Assembly (NCBI GenBank): GCA_900548855.1
Contig: URMF01000008.1
Span: 12,247 to 76,246 of the forward strand
Direction: 5' to 3'
Source of the DNA: an uncultured Eubacteriales bacterium
Lineage (GTDB): Bacteria; Bacillota; Clostridia; Lachnospirales; Lachnospiraceae
Length of the DNA stretch: 64,000 nt
A model generated the notes under the pieces. That model worked only from the letters and a program-made list of their open reading frames with translations, made no database searches and was not told the DNA's origin. The translations under genes were made by a program, and so were the position numbers. Shown here one piece after another: positions 52,482 to 62,040 of the stretch (the first letter of the stretch is position 1; every line of letters begins with the position of its first letter).

Positions 52482-52509
52482 TATCCGGAAGCATATGCTT
52501 TCGGATACT
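52480..52509 (+). terminator. Intercistronic hairpin between flgM and flgN
   Basis: AGTATCCGGAAGC (52480-52492) pairs with GCTTTCGGATACT (52497-52509), loop ATAT, 13 pairs with one G-U. Its left arm includes the last two bases of the flgM stop codon. No clear T-run follows (GTTTGGGCATTTG), so it may attenuate or protect rather than stop transcription. Confidence 0.6.
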
Positions 52510-52544
52510 GTTTGGGCATTTGATTGAAACAAAAGGAGAATCAG

Positions 52545-53060
52545 ATGGCAAGCTTAATTGAGACTTTAATTACGACTCTGGAAGAGGAGAGTAATCTGTA
52601 TGATGCTCTGATGAAGGAGTCGATGGCGAAGACACCGGCTATTGTGTCAAATGATCTGAAGCAGCTTTCGGAGGTCAATGGGAAGGAGCAGCAGATTGTA
52701 GACGAGATAACGGTGGTGTCCCATAGAAGGAATCAGGCGTTAACAGAGATTGCTACTGTATTAGGCAAGGATGCGAAAACAATTACTGTTTCTGAGGTCA
52801 TTAAATTGATGGAGAAGCAGCCGGAGTTTCAGCATCCTTTAATTGACCTTAAAGACAGGATGTTAAAGCAGGTAGAGACCTTGAAACAGGTTAATCTTCA
52901 TAATCAGGAGCTTTTAAAGGAGTCCTTAGAGATGACGGAGTATTCCATTAATTTGCTTCAGTCCATAAATCAGGCACCGGAGACAGCAAATTACAGCGGA
53001 GCCAGTTATAGCGGTTCCACATTGGGAAGCAGCAAGTCTTCCTTTGATACAAAGCAGTAA
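52545..53060 (+). CDS. flgN: FlgN-like export chaperone
   Basis: 171 residues, all alpha-helical. Residues ~1-140 form the FlgN helical bundle (IETLITTLEEESNLYDALMK, ALTEIATVLG, PLIDLKDRMLKQVETLKQVN), followed by a low-complexity Ser/Gly/Tyr tail. FlgN binds the C-termini of FlgK and FlgL, hook-associated proteins encoded directly downstream, and delivers them to the export gate. The start at 52545 is set by AAAAGGAG nearby; the frame extends to 52524 without one. The gene order flgM-flgN-flgK-flgL is the classical one. Confidence 0.85.
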   Translation: MASLIETLITTLEEESNLYDALMKESMAKTPAIVSNDLKQLSEVNGKEQQIVDEITVVSHRRNQALTEIATVLGKDAKTITVSEVIKLMEKQPEFQHPLIDLKDRMLKQVETLKQVNLHNQELLKESLEMTEYSINLLQSINQAPETANYSGASYSGSTLGSSKSSFDTKQ

Positions 53061-53133
53061 GGAATGTTCCCAATATAAAAAGAAAAGATAATTTTAGAAG
53101 AATGAATATTACATTTTGGAAAGGAGGAGAAAA

Positions 53134-54999
53134 ATGGCAGGGACAATGGGTAACTTCTGGGTTGGTACCAGTGGTCTGCAGTCCAGCCAGTATGCGTTGA
53201 ATACAACGTCACATAATATAACCAATGCCGGTACAGAAGGCTATTCCAGACAGCAGGTTCTCCTTACAGATGTTGCATATACAAATCTTGGCAATACGGC
53301 AATCGGCAAGAATCAATCAGGTCTTGGTACAAGAATTTCAGATGTCCGGTTAGTAAGAGACCGGTTTATGGATAAGCTTTACCGGAAGGAATTGGGAAGA
53401 GAGCAATACTATCAGACCAAGTATGATGTGGTGGCAGAGGTGCAGAATTACTTTGGTGAACTGGAGAGTAGTACATTCCGAAAGACCATGGTAAATATGT
53501 GGAGTGCGGCCCAGGAGCTGCAGAAAGAATCTAACAGTATTGTTACCAGAAGCTCATATATTGCCAGTGCGGTTACTTTTGTACAGCAGGCAAACCGGAT
53601 TTATGACCAGCTGACAACCTATCAGAAGAATCTCGACGATGAGATTACAGATCAGGTGGATCGTATTAATGAGCTGGCAGACATAATATACGAACTCAAT
53701 AATCAGATTGTTATGGTAGAGGCTGCAAAAATAGAAGGAGCAAATGATTACCGTGACCAGCGGGATGCTGCACTGGATGAGTTGTCCGGTCTTATTTCTA
53801 TTTCTTATAAGGAGAATGACAGTGGACAGGTGGATGTATATGCGGAACAGAGGACACTTGTCAGCATGGACCGTGTCTACAGAATGGGAACAAAAGAGGT
53901 TAGTGAATCCTGCGATTATCTGATTCCGGTATGGGAAGATGACCAGGAAAATGTATTTAACATGCATTATGACCCGGCGAAGGACCCGAGAAATAATCCA
54001 AATGTATATAAGGTGCGGGTTCCAGACGCAGAGGAGCAGACTGATACCGGTTCCCTGAAGGGGCTTATCATGTCCAGAGGCGACTGGGTTACGAATTATA
54101 CGGATGTTCCTGTGGCACCTGTGGCGCCGGAGAGACCGGTGCGCTCAGATTATGCCAGCGATTTGGAATATAACGATGCACTGACACAATATAATGTGGA
54201 TTATCAGCAGTATCAGACGGATTACCAGGATTTTGTGAAAGAAAAAGAATTTTATAATACCTATGTAGAGCCATATACGGTAAGTAATATTATAGCACAA
54301 TTTGACCAGCTGGTTCACGGTATTGTCACGCGAATCAATGACGTGCTCTGTCCAAATAAAGAAATTACGATTGTGGAGCCCGGCGGTGGAACAAGAACCA
54401 TAACCGTGCTGGATGAAGAAAAAGCCGGTTATGGAATGGGAGAAGAGAACCAGCTTCAGGGAACAGAGCTGTTTAAGCGGCGGACGGTTGACCGCTATAC
54501 CGAGCAGACCGTTACGTTGGAGGATGGAACCACAGCAACGGTGAAGGTCTATAACGAAGAAAATAAGGATGATTATCTGTCCTTATATACATTGGGCAAT
54601 CTGGAAGTAAATGATGAATTAATTAAGAACCCAAGCTTATTGCCCCTTTCCAATAAGCAGAATGAAGAGCTGCAGGAGATAGCAGATGAGCTTATTAAGG
54701 TATGGGAAAATGATTTTGCAACTCTTGGACCAAACAGTCTGGTGACGAATGACTTCTTCGGTTATTATAAGGAGTTTATCGGAGATTTTGCCAATAAGGG
54801 CAGTACCTATAATGGTATTGCACAATCGCAGGCACAGGCTGTACAGGAGGCCGATAATCAGAGGCAGGCAGTTGTTGGTGTATCTACAGATGAAGAGTTA
54901 GGCAATCTTATTAAATATCAGCAGGGTTATAATGCATCTTCAAGATACTTTACTGTAGTATCGGAGATGGTAGAGCACCTGATTAATAAGTTAGGATAG
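53134..54999 (+). CDS. flgK: Flagellar hook-associated protein FlgK, copy 1
   Basis: 621 residues. The N-terminal rod-type signature is SHNITNAGTEGYSRQQV; the C-terminal coiled coil is DEELGNLIKYQQGYNASSRY followed by FTVVSEMVEHLINKLG. FlgK (HAP1) joins the hook to the filament. It holds a ~60-residue Pro/Tyr/Asp-rich insert about residues 330-385 (VAPVAPERPVRSDYASDLEY and on). The frame runs back to a TTG at 53116, but the AAAGGAGG there serves the ATG at 53134. A second flgK follows 31 bp downstream. Confidence 0.9.
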   Translation: MAGTMGNFWVGTSGLQSSQYALNTTSHNITNAGTEGYSRQQVLLTDVAYTNLGNTAIGKNQSGLGTRISDVRLVRDRFMDKLYRKELGREQYYQTKYDVVAEVQNYFGELESSTFRKTMVNMWSAAQELQKESNSIVTRSSYIASAVTFVQQANRIYDQLTTYQKNLDDEITDQVDRINELADIIYELNNQIVMVEAAKIEGANDYRDQRDAALDELSGLISISYKENDSGQVDVYAEQRTLVSMDRVYRMGTKEVSESCDYLIPVWEDDQENVFNMHYDPAKDPRNNPNVYKVRVPDAEEQTDTGSLKGLIMSRGDWVTNYTDVPVAPVAPERPVRSDYASDLEYNDALTQYNVDYQQYQTDYQDFVKEKEFYNTYVEPYTVSNIIAQFDQLVHGIVTRINDVLCPNKEITIVEPGGGTRTITVLDEEKAGYGMGEENQLQGTELFKRRTVDRYTEQTVTLEDGTTATVKVYNEENKDDYLSLYTLGNLEVNDELIKNPSLLPLSNKQNEELQEIADELIKVWENDFATLGPNSLVTNDFFGYYKEFIGDFANKGSTYNGIAQSQAQAVQEADNQRQAVVGVSTDEELGNLIKYQQGYNASSRYFTVVSEMVEHLINKLG

Positions 55000-55030
55000 T
55001 AGGATAGAAAAGACAGGAGGAAGTGAGTAT

Positions 55031-56917
55031 ATGCCATCCACATTTTTAGGATTAAATACAGGTTTGTCAGGACTTAATTATTACCAGGCGACCCTTAATA
55101 CAACCGCACATAATATATCGAACTCAGATACCAAGGGCTATTCCAGACAGACAGTTCTTTCTAAGGCAGCTCAGGCACTCAGGGTGAACAGTTCTTATGG
55201 TATGATGGGTACCGGTGTACAGACTACGGGAATTAACCAGCTGCGCAATGTATATTATGATGTGAAATACCGTGCTGCCACTTCCCAGTTATATCAGTAT
55301 AGTGGAACACAGGAACAGCTGCAGCAGCTGCAGTCATATTTAAATGAGATGAAATCAGAAACGGGCTATACTAAGGTTTTTGACACGCTGAATGCTGCCA
55401 TGCAGAGCTTGTCAACAGACCCGTCTAATGCAACGTATCGTACCCAGTTTATCCAGACAGCATGTAATTTTACAGATTTGATTAATGAGGTTGCGACAAA
55501 TTACCAGAAGACCCAGACAGATATCAATAACGAAATCGCAATGCATGTAGATACAATTAATTCGATTTCTGCCCAGATATATACGTTAAACCAGCAGATT
55601 ATGAATATTGAGACAAGGTATGGTAATTCAAATGATTTAAGGGATCAGAGAGAATTACTGGTGGATCAGCTTTCTGAGCTGGTGAATGTTGAGGTGATTG
55701 AAACACCGATTACTTATGGAACCGGAAAGGATGCACAGGAATCCGGAGCCAGCCGGTATGAGGTACGTATTGGAGGCGCATTACTGGTGGATGAGCTGGA
55801 GTGCCGCCAATTAAAGGTGTCTGCAAGGGCAGAGAAGGTAAACCAGAATGATATAGACGGCTTGTATGACGTGTACTGGGTTGGAGTGAATAATACACTG
55901 GGTGAAAAGTTTAATTTTAACAGCAATAATGTAACAGGTTTGATGAAAGGATTGCTGGAGGCCCGGGACGGCAACAATGCCAATCCGTTCTCCGGAACCA
56001 TTGTAGGGATGAATACCAACACAGCGTCAGGCTCTACGGCAACGATTGAGCTGGCTGCCGGTATAGATGTTGATAAATTGAATCTGCCGATGCAGGGAAC
56101 CATCACATTGAATTGTAAGGAGTATTACTATGAAGGATTTGAGGCGGTATATGATGCGGATGGCAAGCTCAACGGTTTTACGTTCAAAAATATAACCATC
56201 CAGGATGAATCCGGAAGGCGGGTTCCGGCAGATTTTAATATTGGCACAGATATGGGCAAGGAGGGAACTCTTGGTGAGAGTATCGACTGCAAGGGTATTC
56301 CTTATTATATGACACAGTTAAATGAATTTGTCCGGACACTTTCAAAATACATGAATGATATTTTTACTACTGGAGCAGATGCCAACGGGGATGCAGGGCT
56401 GGATTTCTTTACAGCGCCGAGTATTGCTACAGGTAAAGACCATATTCTGACCGGTAATGCCAATACTACGGGAATATCCTCCTCCGAATCCAATTATTAT
56501 CAGATTACCGCATTGAACTGGTCTATAAATCAGGATATTGTAAAGGATCAGTCAAAGCTGGTGGTGTCTTATAAGGAGGATATTGAACAGCAGGATAAGG
56601 ATGCGAAAGGTGTTCTGGAAAAAATCATTTATGGCTTTAATGACCAGGCCATGTTTTCACAGGGTACCGTTACACAGTTTTTACAATCGATTACTACCTC
56701 TCTTGCAGTGGATGTATCAAAATATGATGCATTTACAACCAATATGGATGAGGTGGCAACCGTGATTGATAATCAGAGACTTTCCATTTCTTCTGTGGAT
56801 ACCAATGAGGAAGCGGCAAGTCTGGTAGTCTTTCAGAATGGGTATAATTTGTCAAGTAAGGTAATATCTGTAATGAATGAGGTTTACAATAAGCTTATTA
56901 ATGAAACAGGAGTTTAG
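55031..56917 (+). CDS. flgK: Flagellar hook-associated protein FlgK, copy 2
   Basis: 628 residues. The N-terminal signature is AHNISNSDTKGYSRQTV and the C-terminal end NEEAASLVVFQNGYNLSSKV followed by ISVMNEVYNKLIN. It shares the ends of copy 1 but its central ~400 residues are different, so this is an old duplication or a divergent pair, not a recent copy. The ribosome site GGAGGAAGTGAG precedes the ATG. The two could form a mixed hook-filament junction, or each could serve a different filament type. Both lie before flgL. Confidence 0.9.
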   Translation: MPSTFLGLNTGLSGLNYYQATLNTTAHNISNSDTKGYSRQTVLSKAAQALRVNSSYGMMGTGVQTTGINQLRNVYYDVKYRAATSQLYQYSGTQEQLQQLQSYLNEMKSETGYTKVFDTLNAAMQSLSTDPSNATYRTQFIQTACNFTDLINEVATNYQKTQTDINNEIAMHVDTINSISAQIYTLNQQIMNIETRYGNSNDLRDQRELLVDQLSELVNVEVIETPITYGTGKDAQESGASRYEVRIGGALLVDELECRQLKVSARAEKVNQNDIDGLYDVYWVGVNNTLGEKFNFNSNNVTGLMKGLLEARDGNNANPFSGTIVGMNTNTASGSTATIELAAGIDVDKLNLPMQGTITLNCKEYYYEGFEAVYDADGKLNGFTFKNITIQDESGRRVPADFNIGTDMGKEGTLGESIDCKGIPYYMTQLNEFVRTLSKYMNDIFTTGADANGDAGLDFFTAPSIATGKDHILTGNANTTGISSSESNYYQITALNWSINQDIVKDQSKLVVSYKEDIEQQDKDAKGVLEKIIYGFNDQAMFSQGTVTQFLQSITTSLAVDVSKYDAFTTNMDEVATVIDNQRLSISSVDTNEEAASLVVFQNGYNLSSKVISVMNEVYNKLINETGV

Positions 56918-57039
56918 GACGATATATAGTGTATAGATTTTTAATCGGGCGTGAATGAAAAAGATTCAGGCAGGATACCGTGCAGGGAAGTGACGGCGAA
57001 AAAGTGAGGTTAAGGGAGTAACCGGATAGGAGAGAGACG

Positions 57040-58545
57040 ATGAGAGTAACGAATCATATGGTGACCAGCAGTTCATTGCGGAACATGCAGAAGTCTATGC
57101 AGCGGGTAAGTAAATTAAATGAACAGGTTACAACCGGTAAGAAGATATCGGCGCCTTCTGAGGATCCGGTTGTTGCAATCCGGGCACTTAAGCTGCGCAC
57201 TACCTGTGACCAGCTTCAACAGTATAAGAGTAAGAATGTAAAGGATGCTTTGAATTGGCTTGACACAACACAGACTTCCATTCAGAATATATTTGACCGC
57301 TTAGATGATGTGTATACATACTGTGAGCAGGGAGCGACCGATACATATCAGACCAAAGACAGAAATACCATTATCAGTGAGTTGTATGCGCTGAAGGATG
57401 CAATTTATTCTGAAGGTGGAACAACTTATGCCGGAAGATATCTGTTTTCAGGATATAAAACAGAGACAAATTTGATTTTTCAGGATGAAGAGGCGAAGAA
57501 AGGACTTTCCTATAATATTACAGAAGATATTAATCCTGCTAAGATAGACGTTAAAAATGTGGTAATAAATGAAATTGACCCTGGTCAGCTGGATGGTATT
57601 CTGGGTGGAAATACCTATACGGCACCGGAAGCAAGGAGTGTGTATAAGCTTAGACTGGCATATAACGATCTGGATAAAACCGGAAATGACATTCAGATTA
57701 CCGTCACAAATGCGGACGGAAGTGAGACAACAATAACACCAACCATTAAGCAGACAGGGGATTCTGCAACCTATTATAATGTGGCAGATGATGGTGTGAA
57801 TTATATTCCTGAGACAGGAGAGATTATTTTTGGAAAGGATATTTATAATACGGTTAAAGAAGCAGATAATATTTCTGTGAATTATAACAAATCCAATTTT
57901 GCGGTGGGCGATTTACGACCGGAACTGTATTTTAACTGTACACAGCACAAAGAGCTGCCTGACGGTACAATCAAGGATACGGATTTTGTGGTAAGTGAAG
58001 AAGGCCAGCCGATTAAGTATGAGGTTAATTTCAAACAGTATGTAACGGTTAACGCAGAGGGAAAGGACTTAATTACCCATGATATGGGTAACCGGATAGA
58101 GGATTTGGCGGCGGCTGTCCAGGATGTTCTGGATATAGAGAACACGATAACAAAGCTGAAGGATTTGTTAGAGGATCCACAGTATAAGGATGATGCAGAT
58201 GCGGTTGAACAGATTAACAAGATGCTGGAGGGTGCAGATGTAGAGCTTGCTCTCAAGAGAGAGAATATGCAGAAATTATTTGGTAATAATATGACAAACT
58301 TCCAAAATTTTATGGAAGATGTCAGTGCAGTCCAGGCAAAGGTTGGTACAACATATTCTAAGGTGGAGCTGATACAGACCCGTGTTACGGAGCAGCTGGC
58401 TGATTTTGATGACTTAAAGTCAGCAAATGAGGATGTTGAGACAGAGGAAGTTGCGATTGAGCTTTATCAGTCTGAGCTGGTATATGAGTCAGCATTGGCA
58501 ACTACGGCAAGTGTAATTAAGAAGACATTATTAGATTATCTATAA
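57040..58545 (+). CDS. flgL: Flagellar hook-associated protein FlgL
   Basis: 501 residues, much longer than the usual ~300. The flagellin-like N-terminus (MRVTNHMVTSSSLRNMQKSM then LNEQVTTGKKISAPSEDPV) and C-terminus (ELIQTRVTEQLADFDDLKSA and VAIELYQSELVYESALATTA) are typical. The extra ~200 residues sit in the middle (about 140-360). FlgL (HAP3) is the last adaptor before flagellin. AGGAGAGAGACG precedes the ATG. The upstream leader (56918-57039) is rich in GGA triplets, which could be CsrA contacts, but no hairpin is clear. Confidence 0.9.
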   Translation: MRVTNHMVTSSSLRNMQKSMQRVSKLNEQVTTGKKISAPSEDPVVAIRALKLRTTCDQLQQYKSKNVKDALNWLDTTQTSIQNIFDRLDDVYTYCEQGATDTYQTKDRNTIISELYALKDAIYSEGGTTYAGRYLFSGYKTETNLIFQDEEAKKGLSYNITEDINPAKIDVKNVVINEIDPGQLDGILGGNTYTAPEARSVYKLRLAYNDLDKTGNDIQITVTNADGSETTITPTIKQTGDSATYYNVADDGVNYIPETGEIIFGKDIYNTVKEADNISVNYNKSNFAVGDLRPELYFNCTQHKELPDGTIKDTDFVVSEEGQPIKYEVNFKQYVTVNAEGKDLITHDMGNRIEDLAAAVQDVLDIENTITKLKDLLEDPQYKDDADAVEQINKMLEGADVELALKRENMQKLFGNNMTNFQNFMEDVSAVQAKVGTTYSKVELIQTRVTEQLADFDDLKSANEDVETEEVAIELYQSELVYESALATTASVIKKTLLDYL

Positions 58546-58574
58546 TGAAATTTACTTGAAAGGAGCAGGAATAT

Positions 58575-59039
58575 ATGTTAGCGAAGACAAAGTTTTTTGG
58601 CGAAGTAGAGTTGGATGATGATAAAATCCTGGAGTTTCCAAATGGTATTGTCGGATTTGAAGAGTATAAGAAATTTGCCATAATGTATGATGAGGATAAC
58701 AAAGCAAAGACAAAAATCAGCTGGTTACAATCTTTAGAGGAACCTTTGATGGCATTGCCGGTAGTCGACCCACTGGCAATAATGGAGGAATATGTTCCGG
58801 TGATTGAGGATGAATTGCTGGCACCTTTAGGCAATCCTGCGGATGAGGATTTGTTGTTTTTGCTTGCCATGACAGTGCCTTCTGATATGAAAAAGGTGAC
58901 AGCAAATATGAAAGCTCCGTTTATTATCAATGCAGCAACAAAAAAGGGTGTACAGTTAATAGTGGAAAATGAGGATTACCCGGTGAAATTCAACGTTTAT
59001 GAATCCGTACAAAAAATGAAAGAAAGGGCGGGTGAATAA
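58575..59039 (+). CDS. fliW: Flagellar assembly factor FliW
   Basis: 154 residues, typical length. Conserved blocks include ILEFPNGIVGFEEYKKFAIM, VVDPLAIMEEYVPVI and DEDLLFLLAMTVPSDMKKVT followed by ANMKAPFIINAATKKGVQLI. FliW binds flagellin and, when free, removes CsrA from the flagellin mRNA, so the two form a homeostatic switch. csrA follows immediately, its ATG one base after the fliW stop codon. AAAGGAGC precedes the ATG. Location after flgL matches Bacillus subtilis (flgL-fliW-csrA-hag). Confidence 0.93.
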   Translation: MLAKTKFFGEVELDDDKILEFPNGIVGFEEYKKFAIMYDEDNKAKTKISWLQSLEEPLMALPVVDPLAIMEEYVPVIEDELLAPLGNPADEDLLFLLAMTVPSDMKKVTANMKAPFIINAATKKGVQLIVENEDYPVKFNVYESVQKMKERAGE

Positions 59040-59040
59040 T

Positions 59041-59259
59041 ATGTTGGCTTTATCTAGAAAAGAAAATGAATCCATTATGATTGGAAATGATATTAAGATT
59101 ACGATTCTTGAAGTTAAGGGAGAACAGGTTAAGATTGGTATCACTGCTCCGAAAGCGGTACCGATTTACCGGGAAGAGGTATATACCCAGATTAAGGAAG
59201 CGAACAAGGAGGCTGCCTCTGATACAGTACAGGAGAGTCTGAAGAAGTTATTCGAGTAA
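59041..59259 (+). CDS. csrA: Carbon storage regulator CsrA
   Basis: 72 residues, typical size. The start is MLALSRKENESIMIGNDIKI, the family N-terminus with the RNA-binding first strand; ITAPKAVPIYREEVYTQI is the second RNA-contact region, with the Arg. The GTG at 59032 is rejected, since the conserved start aligns with the ATG at 59041. It represses translation by covering the ribosome site of target mRNAs, here probably the flagellin leader at 63108-63141. Coupled to fliW and followed by a terminator. Confidence 0.93.
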   Translation: MLALSRKENESIMIGNDIKITILEVKGEQVKIGITAPKAVPIYREEVYTQIKEANKEAASDTVQESLKKLFE

Positions 59260-59276
59260 ATAGTAATGTATTTAAA

Positions 59277-59309
59277 ACAGCAGGGCGGCAAGGTTTTGTT
59301 CCCTGCTGT
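59277..59309 (+). terminator. Terminator after csrA
   Basis: ACAGCAGGG (59277-59285) pairs perfectly with CCCTGCTGT (59301-59309). The 3' tail is only moderately T-rich (AATAGTATTTTGC). Confidence 0.75.
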
Positions 59310-59416
59310 AATAGTATTTTGCTCTGTGCGGTATACCATATGTTGATAAAAGTGGTATTTTTATGCGTTACAAGAGAAAATATCTAAATTTATTTGAAAA
59401 ATATAGCAAAAAGTTA

Positions 59417-59444
59417 TAATATATAAATGAATAGTAACCGATAA
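59417..59444 (+). promoter_or_regulatory. Possible sigma-28 promoter before flaG
   Basis: TAAT (59417-59420), a 16-base spacer and ACCGATAA (59437-59444), which differs from GCCGATAT at two positions. It is ~67 bp before the flaG start. Confidence 0.5.
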
Positions 59445-59510
59445 AATTATTGAAGAATACATTTATTGCGTTATAGCAAATGGTTGAATTTCACATGGAG
59501 GTGGATAAGA

Positions 59511-59933
59511 ATGGCAATTGAAGCAGTTAAGTCAAATGTAGTAAGCCAGGTGAGCAGAGTCAGTGAGCCAATCGCCGTGGATAATGGTGAGAGTACACAG
59601 GTAAAGCCACAGCAGGTTGTGCCTGTATCGGGAAGGCAGTCTGGCTACGAGCCAAAGGATGGGCAGGAAAACAGTGCAAAGGATGATGGTAAGAATCTTT
59701 CTGAGGTGTCTCCGGAGAAGGTTAAGAATGCAATCTCTGAGATTAATAAAAAGATTAGACCAACACATACGCAGTGTGAGTTTAAGTATCATGAGAAGAC
59801 AAAGAGAATTACAATTACTGTCAGGGATTCCGAAACAGATGAAGTGATTAAAGAGATTCCACCGGAAAAGACTCTTGACATGATTGCGAAATCATTGGAG
59901 CTTGCTGGTATTTTAGTAGATGAGAAAAGATAA
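59511..59933 (+). CDS. flaG: FlaG-like flagellar protein
   Basis: 140 residues. The N-terminal half is polar and disordered; the C-terminal half (NAISEINKKIRPTHTQCEFK, ITITVRDSETDEVIKEIPPE and KTLDMIAKSLELAGILVDEK) is the FlaG domain. FlaG influences filament length and appears next to fliD. The open frame extends to 59466, but GGAGGTGG before the ATG at 59511 fixes the start. It lies 11 bp before fliD, so the two are likely co-transcribed. The predicted sigma-28 promoter lies upstream. Confidence 0.88.
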   Translation: MAIEAVKSNVVSQVSRVSEPIAVDNGESTQVKPQQVVPVSGRQSGYEPKDGQENSAKDDGKNLSEVSPEKVKNAISEINKKIRPTHTQCEFKYHEKTKRITITVRDSETDEVIKEIPPEKTLDMIAKSLELAGILVDEKR

Positions 59934-59944
59934 GGAGGATTTAT

Positions 59945-61924
59945 ATGGCAGGAGTAAGAATGACCGGTCTGGTTTCCGGATTAGATACGGAAAGCCTTGT
60001 AAGTCAGCTGTCAGAGGCTTATCAGACAAAGGTCAATAATGTTAAAAAAGAGCAGACAAAGCTGGAGTGGAAGAAGGAAGCATGGGCTTCTTTAAATACA
60101 AAGATTATGGATTTCTATAAGGGTGCGCTGTCAACCTTTAGAAGTGTATCAACCTATAGAACAAAGGCAGCAACAGGAAATTTATCTGGTGTCAAGATTA
60201 CTGCGGGAAGCAATGCGGTAAATGGTACGCATAAGGTGAAGGTAATCAGTACAGCTACTGCACAGATGTGGACCGGTAAGAAGCTTAACAATAATACATA
60301 CACGGCAACTTCGTACAAGGCGGCTATAGATGGTACAATGAAGCTGTCTGATTTAAAGGACAATGTTGGTAATTCCATTGGAAGCCAGCTTAGGAATGCA
60401 GAATTTAAGGTGTCTGCCAACGGACAGGAATATACTGTCAAGGCTGGAATGGATGAGAATGGCAATGCGCTGGGTGAAGATGCTACAGTAGATGATATTG
60501 TTGCAAATATTAACAGACAGTTAGATGGTTCCGGTGTTACAGTGGAATTTGCTGCAGGTAATTTCCGGATGAGTAATAATTCAGCCGTTCAAAGTGAGAT
60601 TGAAAATGATACCGGCGATATGGAAACCGTTTTTAGCGGCGGGTATGATGTACGGGTAACTGCTGCAGATGATAGCAGTGCCAAGATTTTTGGAATTACT
60701 ACAGATGAAGAGGGAACTCTAATTGAGCCTCGTTCAAGTGACCCGGATAAGGAGCCAGTTACTACGATTGGGGGAACTACAAAGTTTTACCAGGAGGTTG
60801 AGACTGCAGATACAAAGGTGACCGCTGGTACGAAGCTGGTTGACCTGGGTATTGCAGAGGGTACAGAGATTAAGGTAAATGGTAATACCATTACAGTAGA
60901 CAGGAAGACAACATTAAAGAGCCTGGCAGACCAGATGGCAAAGCTTGGAATTGAGGCAAATTATGATGCCGGTCAGGGAAGATTCTATTTGAATTCCAAG
61001 GGGACCGGTCAGGCGAATGGATTTACAATTGATGCAGATGCGGATACTTTAGCAAAGCTCGGACTTGATTTACAGGTGGGCGATGAGGGTCGTATTGATG
61101 CAGAAAATGCAGTCATTGAGTATAATGGTGTAAGATATGAGCAGGCAAGCTCCACCTTTAATATCAATGGTCTTACAATTGAGGCAACGGAAGCAGGGGA
61201 GACACAGACCTTTAATGTGGGTACGGATTCCCAGGGTATTTATGACAAGGTAAAAGAGTTCGTCAAGTCATATAATACATTGATTGATGAGATGAATACT
61301 CTGTACAATGCTGGAAGGGTAAAGGACTATGAGCCGCTGACAGATGATGAAAAGGCAGGCATGAGTGATGACGAAATCGAAAAATGGGAAGGTGTAATTA
61401 AAGCATCTCTGTTGAGAAGGGATGACACCATAAGCTCCTTGTTATCCAGTATGCGTTCTACTCTGAGTAAGCAGGTTTCTGTAACCCTGTCAGATGGAAC
61501 CACAAAGAATTTTGCATTGACTTCTTTTGGAATTAATACCAGTGTCTATACGGAAAGAGGTAAGCTTCATATTTATGGGGATTCAGATGATTCAGATTTT
61601 GCAGATTTTGACGATAGTCTGATGAAGGCAATTAACGAAAACCCAGAGGCTGTAGAAAAGACGTTGTCAACCCTTGGCTCAGAGATATATAATAATCTTA
61701 TGAAGGCCATGAACAGCAATAAGGAGTTAAGCAGTGCCTTAACCTTTTATAATGATAAACAAATTGATAAAGAGATTAAGGACTATAAGGACAGAGTCAG
61801 TACATTACAGGAAAAGGCATTGGCGGAAGAAGATAAATACTATGAACAGTTTGCGGCTATGGAGAGTGCATTGGCAAAGCTTCAGTCCCAGCAGACATAT
61901 ATTTCACAGTTGTTTGGCGGTTGA
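59945..61924 (+). CDS. fliD: Flagellar filament cap protein FliD
   Basis: 659 residues, longer than the ~450-500 common form. The N-terminus (VRMTGLVSGLDTESLVSQLS followed by EAYQTKVNNVKKEQTKLEWK) and C-terminus (KQIDKEIKDYKDRVSTLQEK and ESALAKLQSQQTYISQLFGG) are the FliD ends. Between them are several flagellin-like folds typical of cap plate domains. FliD caps the growing filament and folds flagellin as it arrives. AAGGAGG lies about 8 bases before the ATG. It is followed by a hairpin and fliS. Confidence 0.92.
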   Translation: MAGVRMTGLVSGLDTESLVSQLSEAYQTKVNNVKKEQTKLEWKKEAWASLNTKIMDFYKGALSTFRSVSTYRTKAATGNLSGVKITAGSNAVNGTHKVKVISTATAQMWTGKKLNNNTYTATSYKAAIDGTMKLSDLKDNVGNSIGSQLRNAEFKVSANGQEYTVKAGMDENGNALGEDATVDDIVANINRQLDGSGVTVEFAAGNFRMSNNSAVQSEIENDTGDMETVFSGGYDVRVTAADDSSAKIFGITTDEEGTLIEPRSSDPDKEPVTTIGGTTKFYQEVETADTKVTAGTKLVDLGIAEGTEIKVNGNTITVDRKTTLKSLADQMAKLGIEANYDAGQGRFYLNSKGTGQANGFTIDADADTLAKLGLDLQVGDEGRIDAENAVIEYNGVRYEQASSTFNINGLTIEATEAGETQTFNVGTDSQGIYDKVKEFVKSYNTLIDEMNTLYNAGRVKDYEPLTDDEKAGMSDDEIEKWEGVIKASLLRRDDTISSLLSSMRSTLSKQVSVTLSDGTTKNFALTSFGINTSVYTERGKLHIYGDSDDSDFADFDDSLMKAINENPEAVEKTLSTLGSEIYNNLMKAMNSNKELSSALTFYNDKQIDKEIKDYKDRVSTLQEKALAEEDKYYEQFAAMESALAKLQSQQTYISQLFGG

Positions 61925-61943
61925 TAGTATAGGAAATGACTGA

Positions 61944-61972
61944 TGAAGGAAGGATTTATAATCCTTCCTTCA
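61944..61972 (+). terminator. Hairpin after fliD
   Basis: TGAAGGAAGGATT (61944-61956) pairs with AATCCTTCCTTCA (61960-61972), 13 perfect pairs with a 3-base loop. No T-run follows (TAATATTAATCC), so it may be a weak terminator or stabiliser between fliD and fliS. Confidence 0.6.
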
Positions 61973-62040
61973 TAATATTAATCCGTGTATTCCGGAATGA
62001 ACTTGCGATACAGAATGATTAGGACATATGAGGTGAAGAC

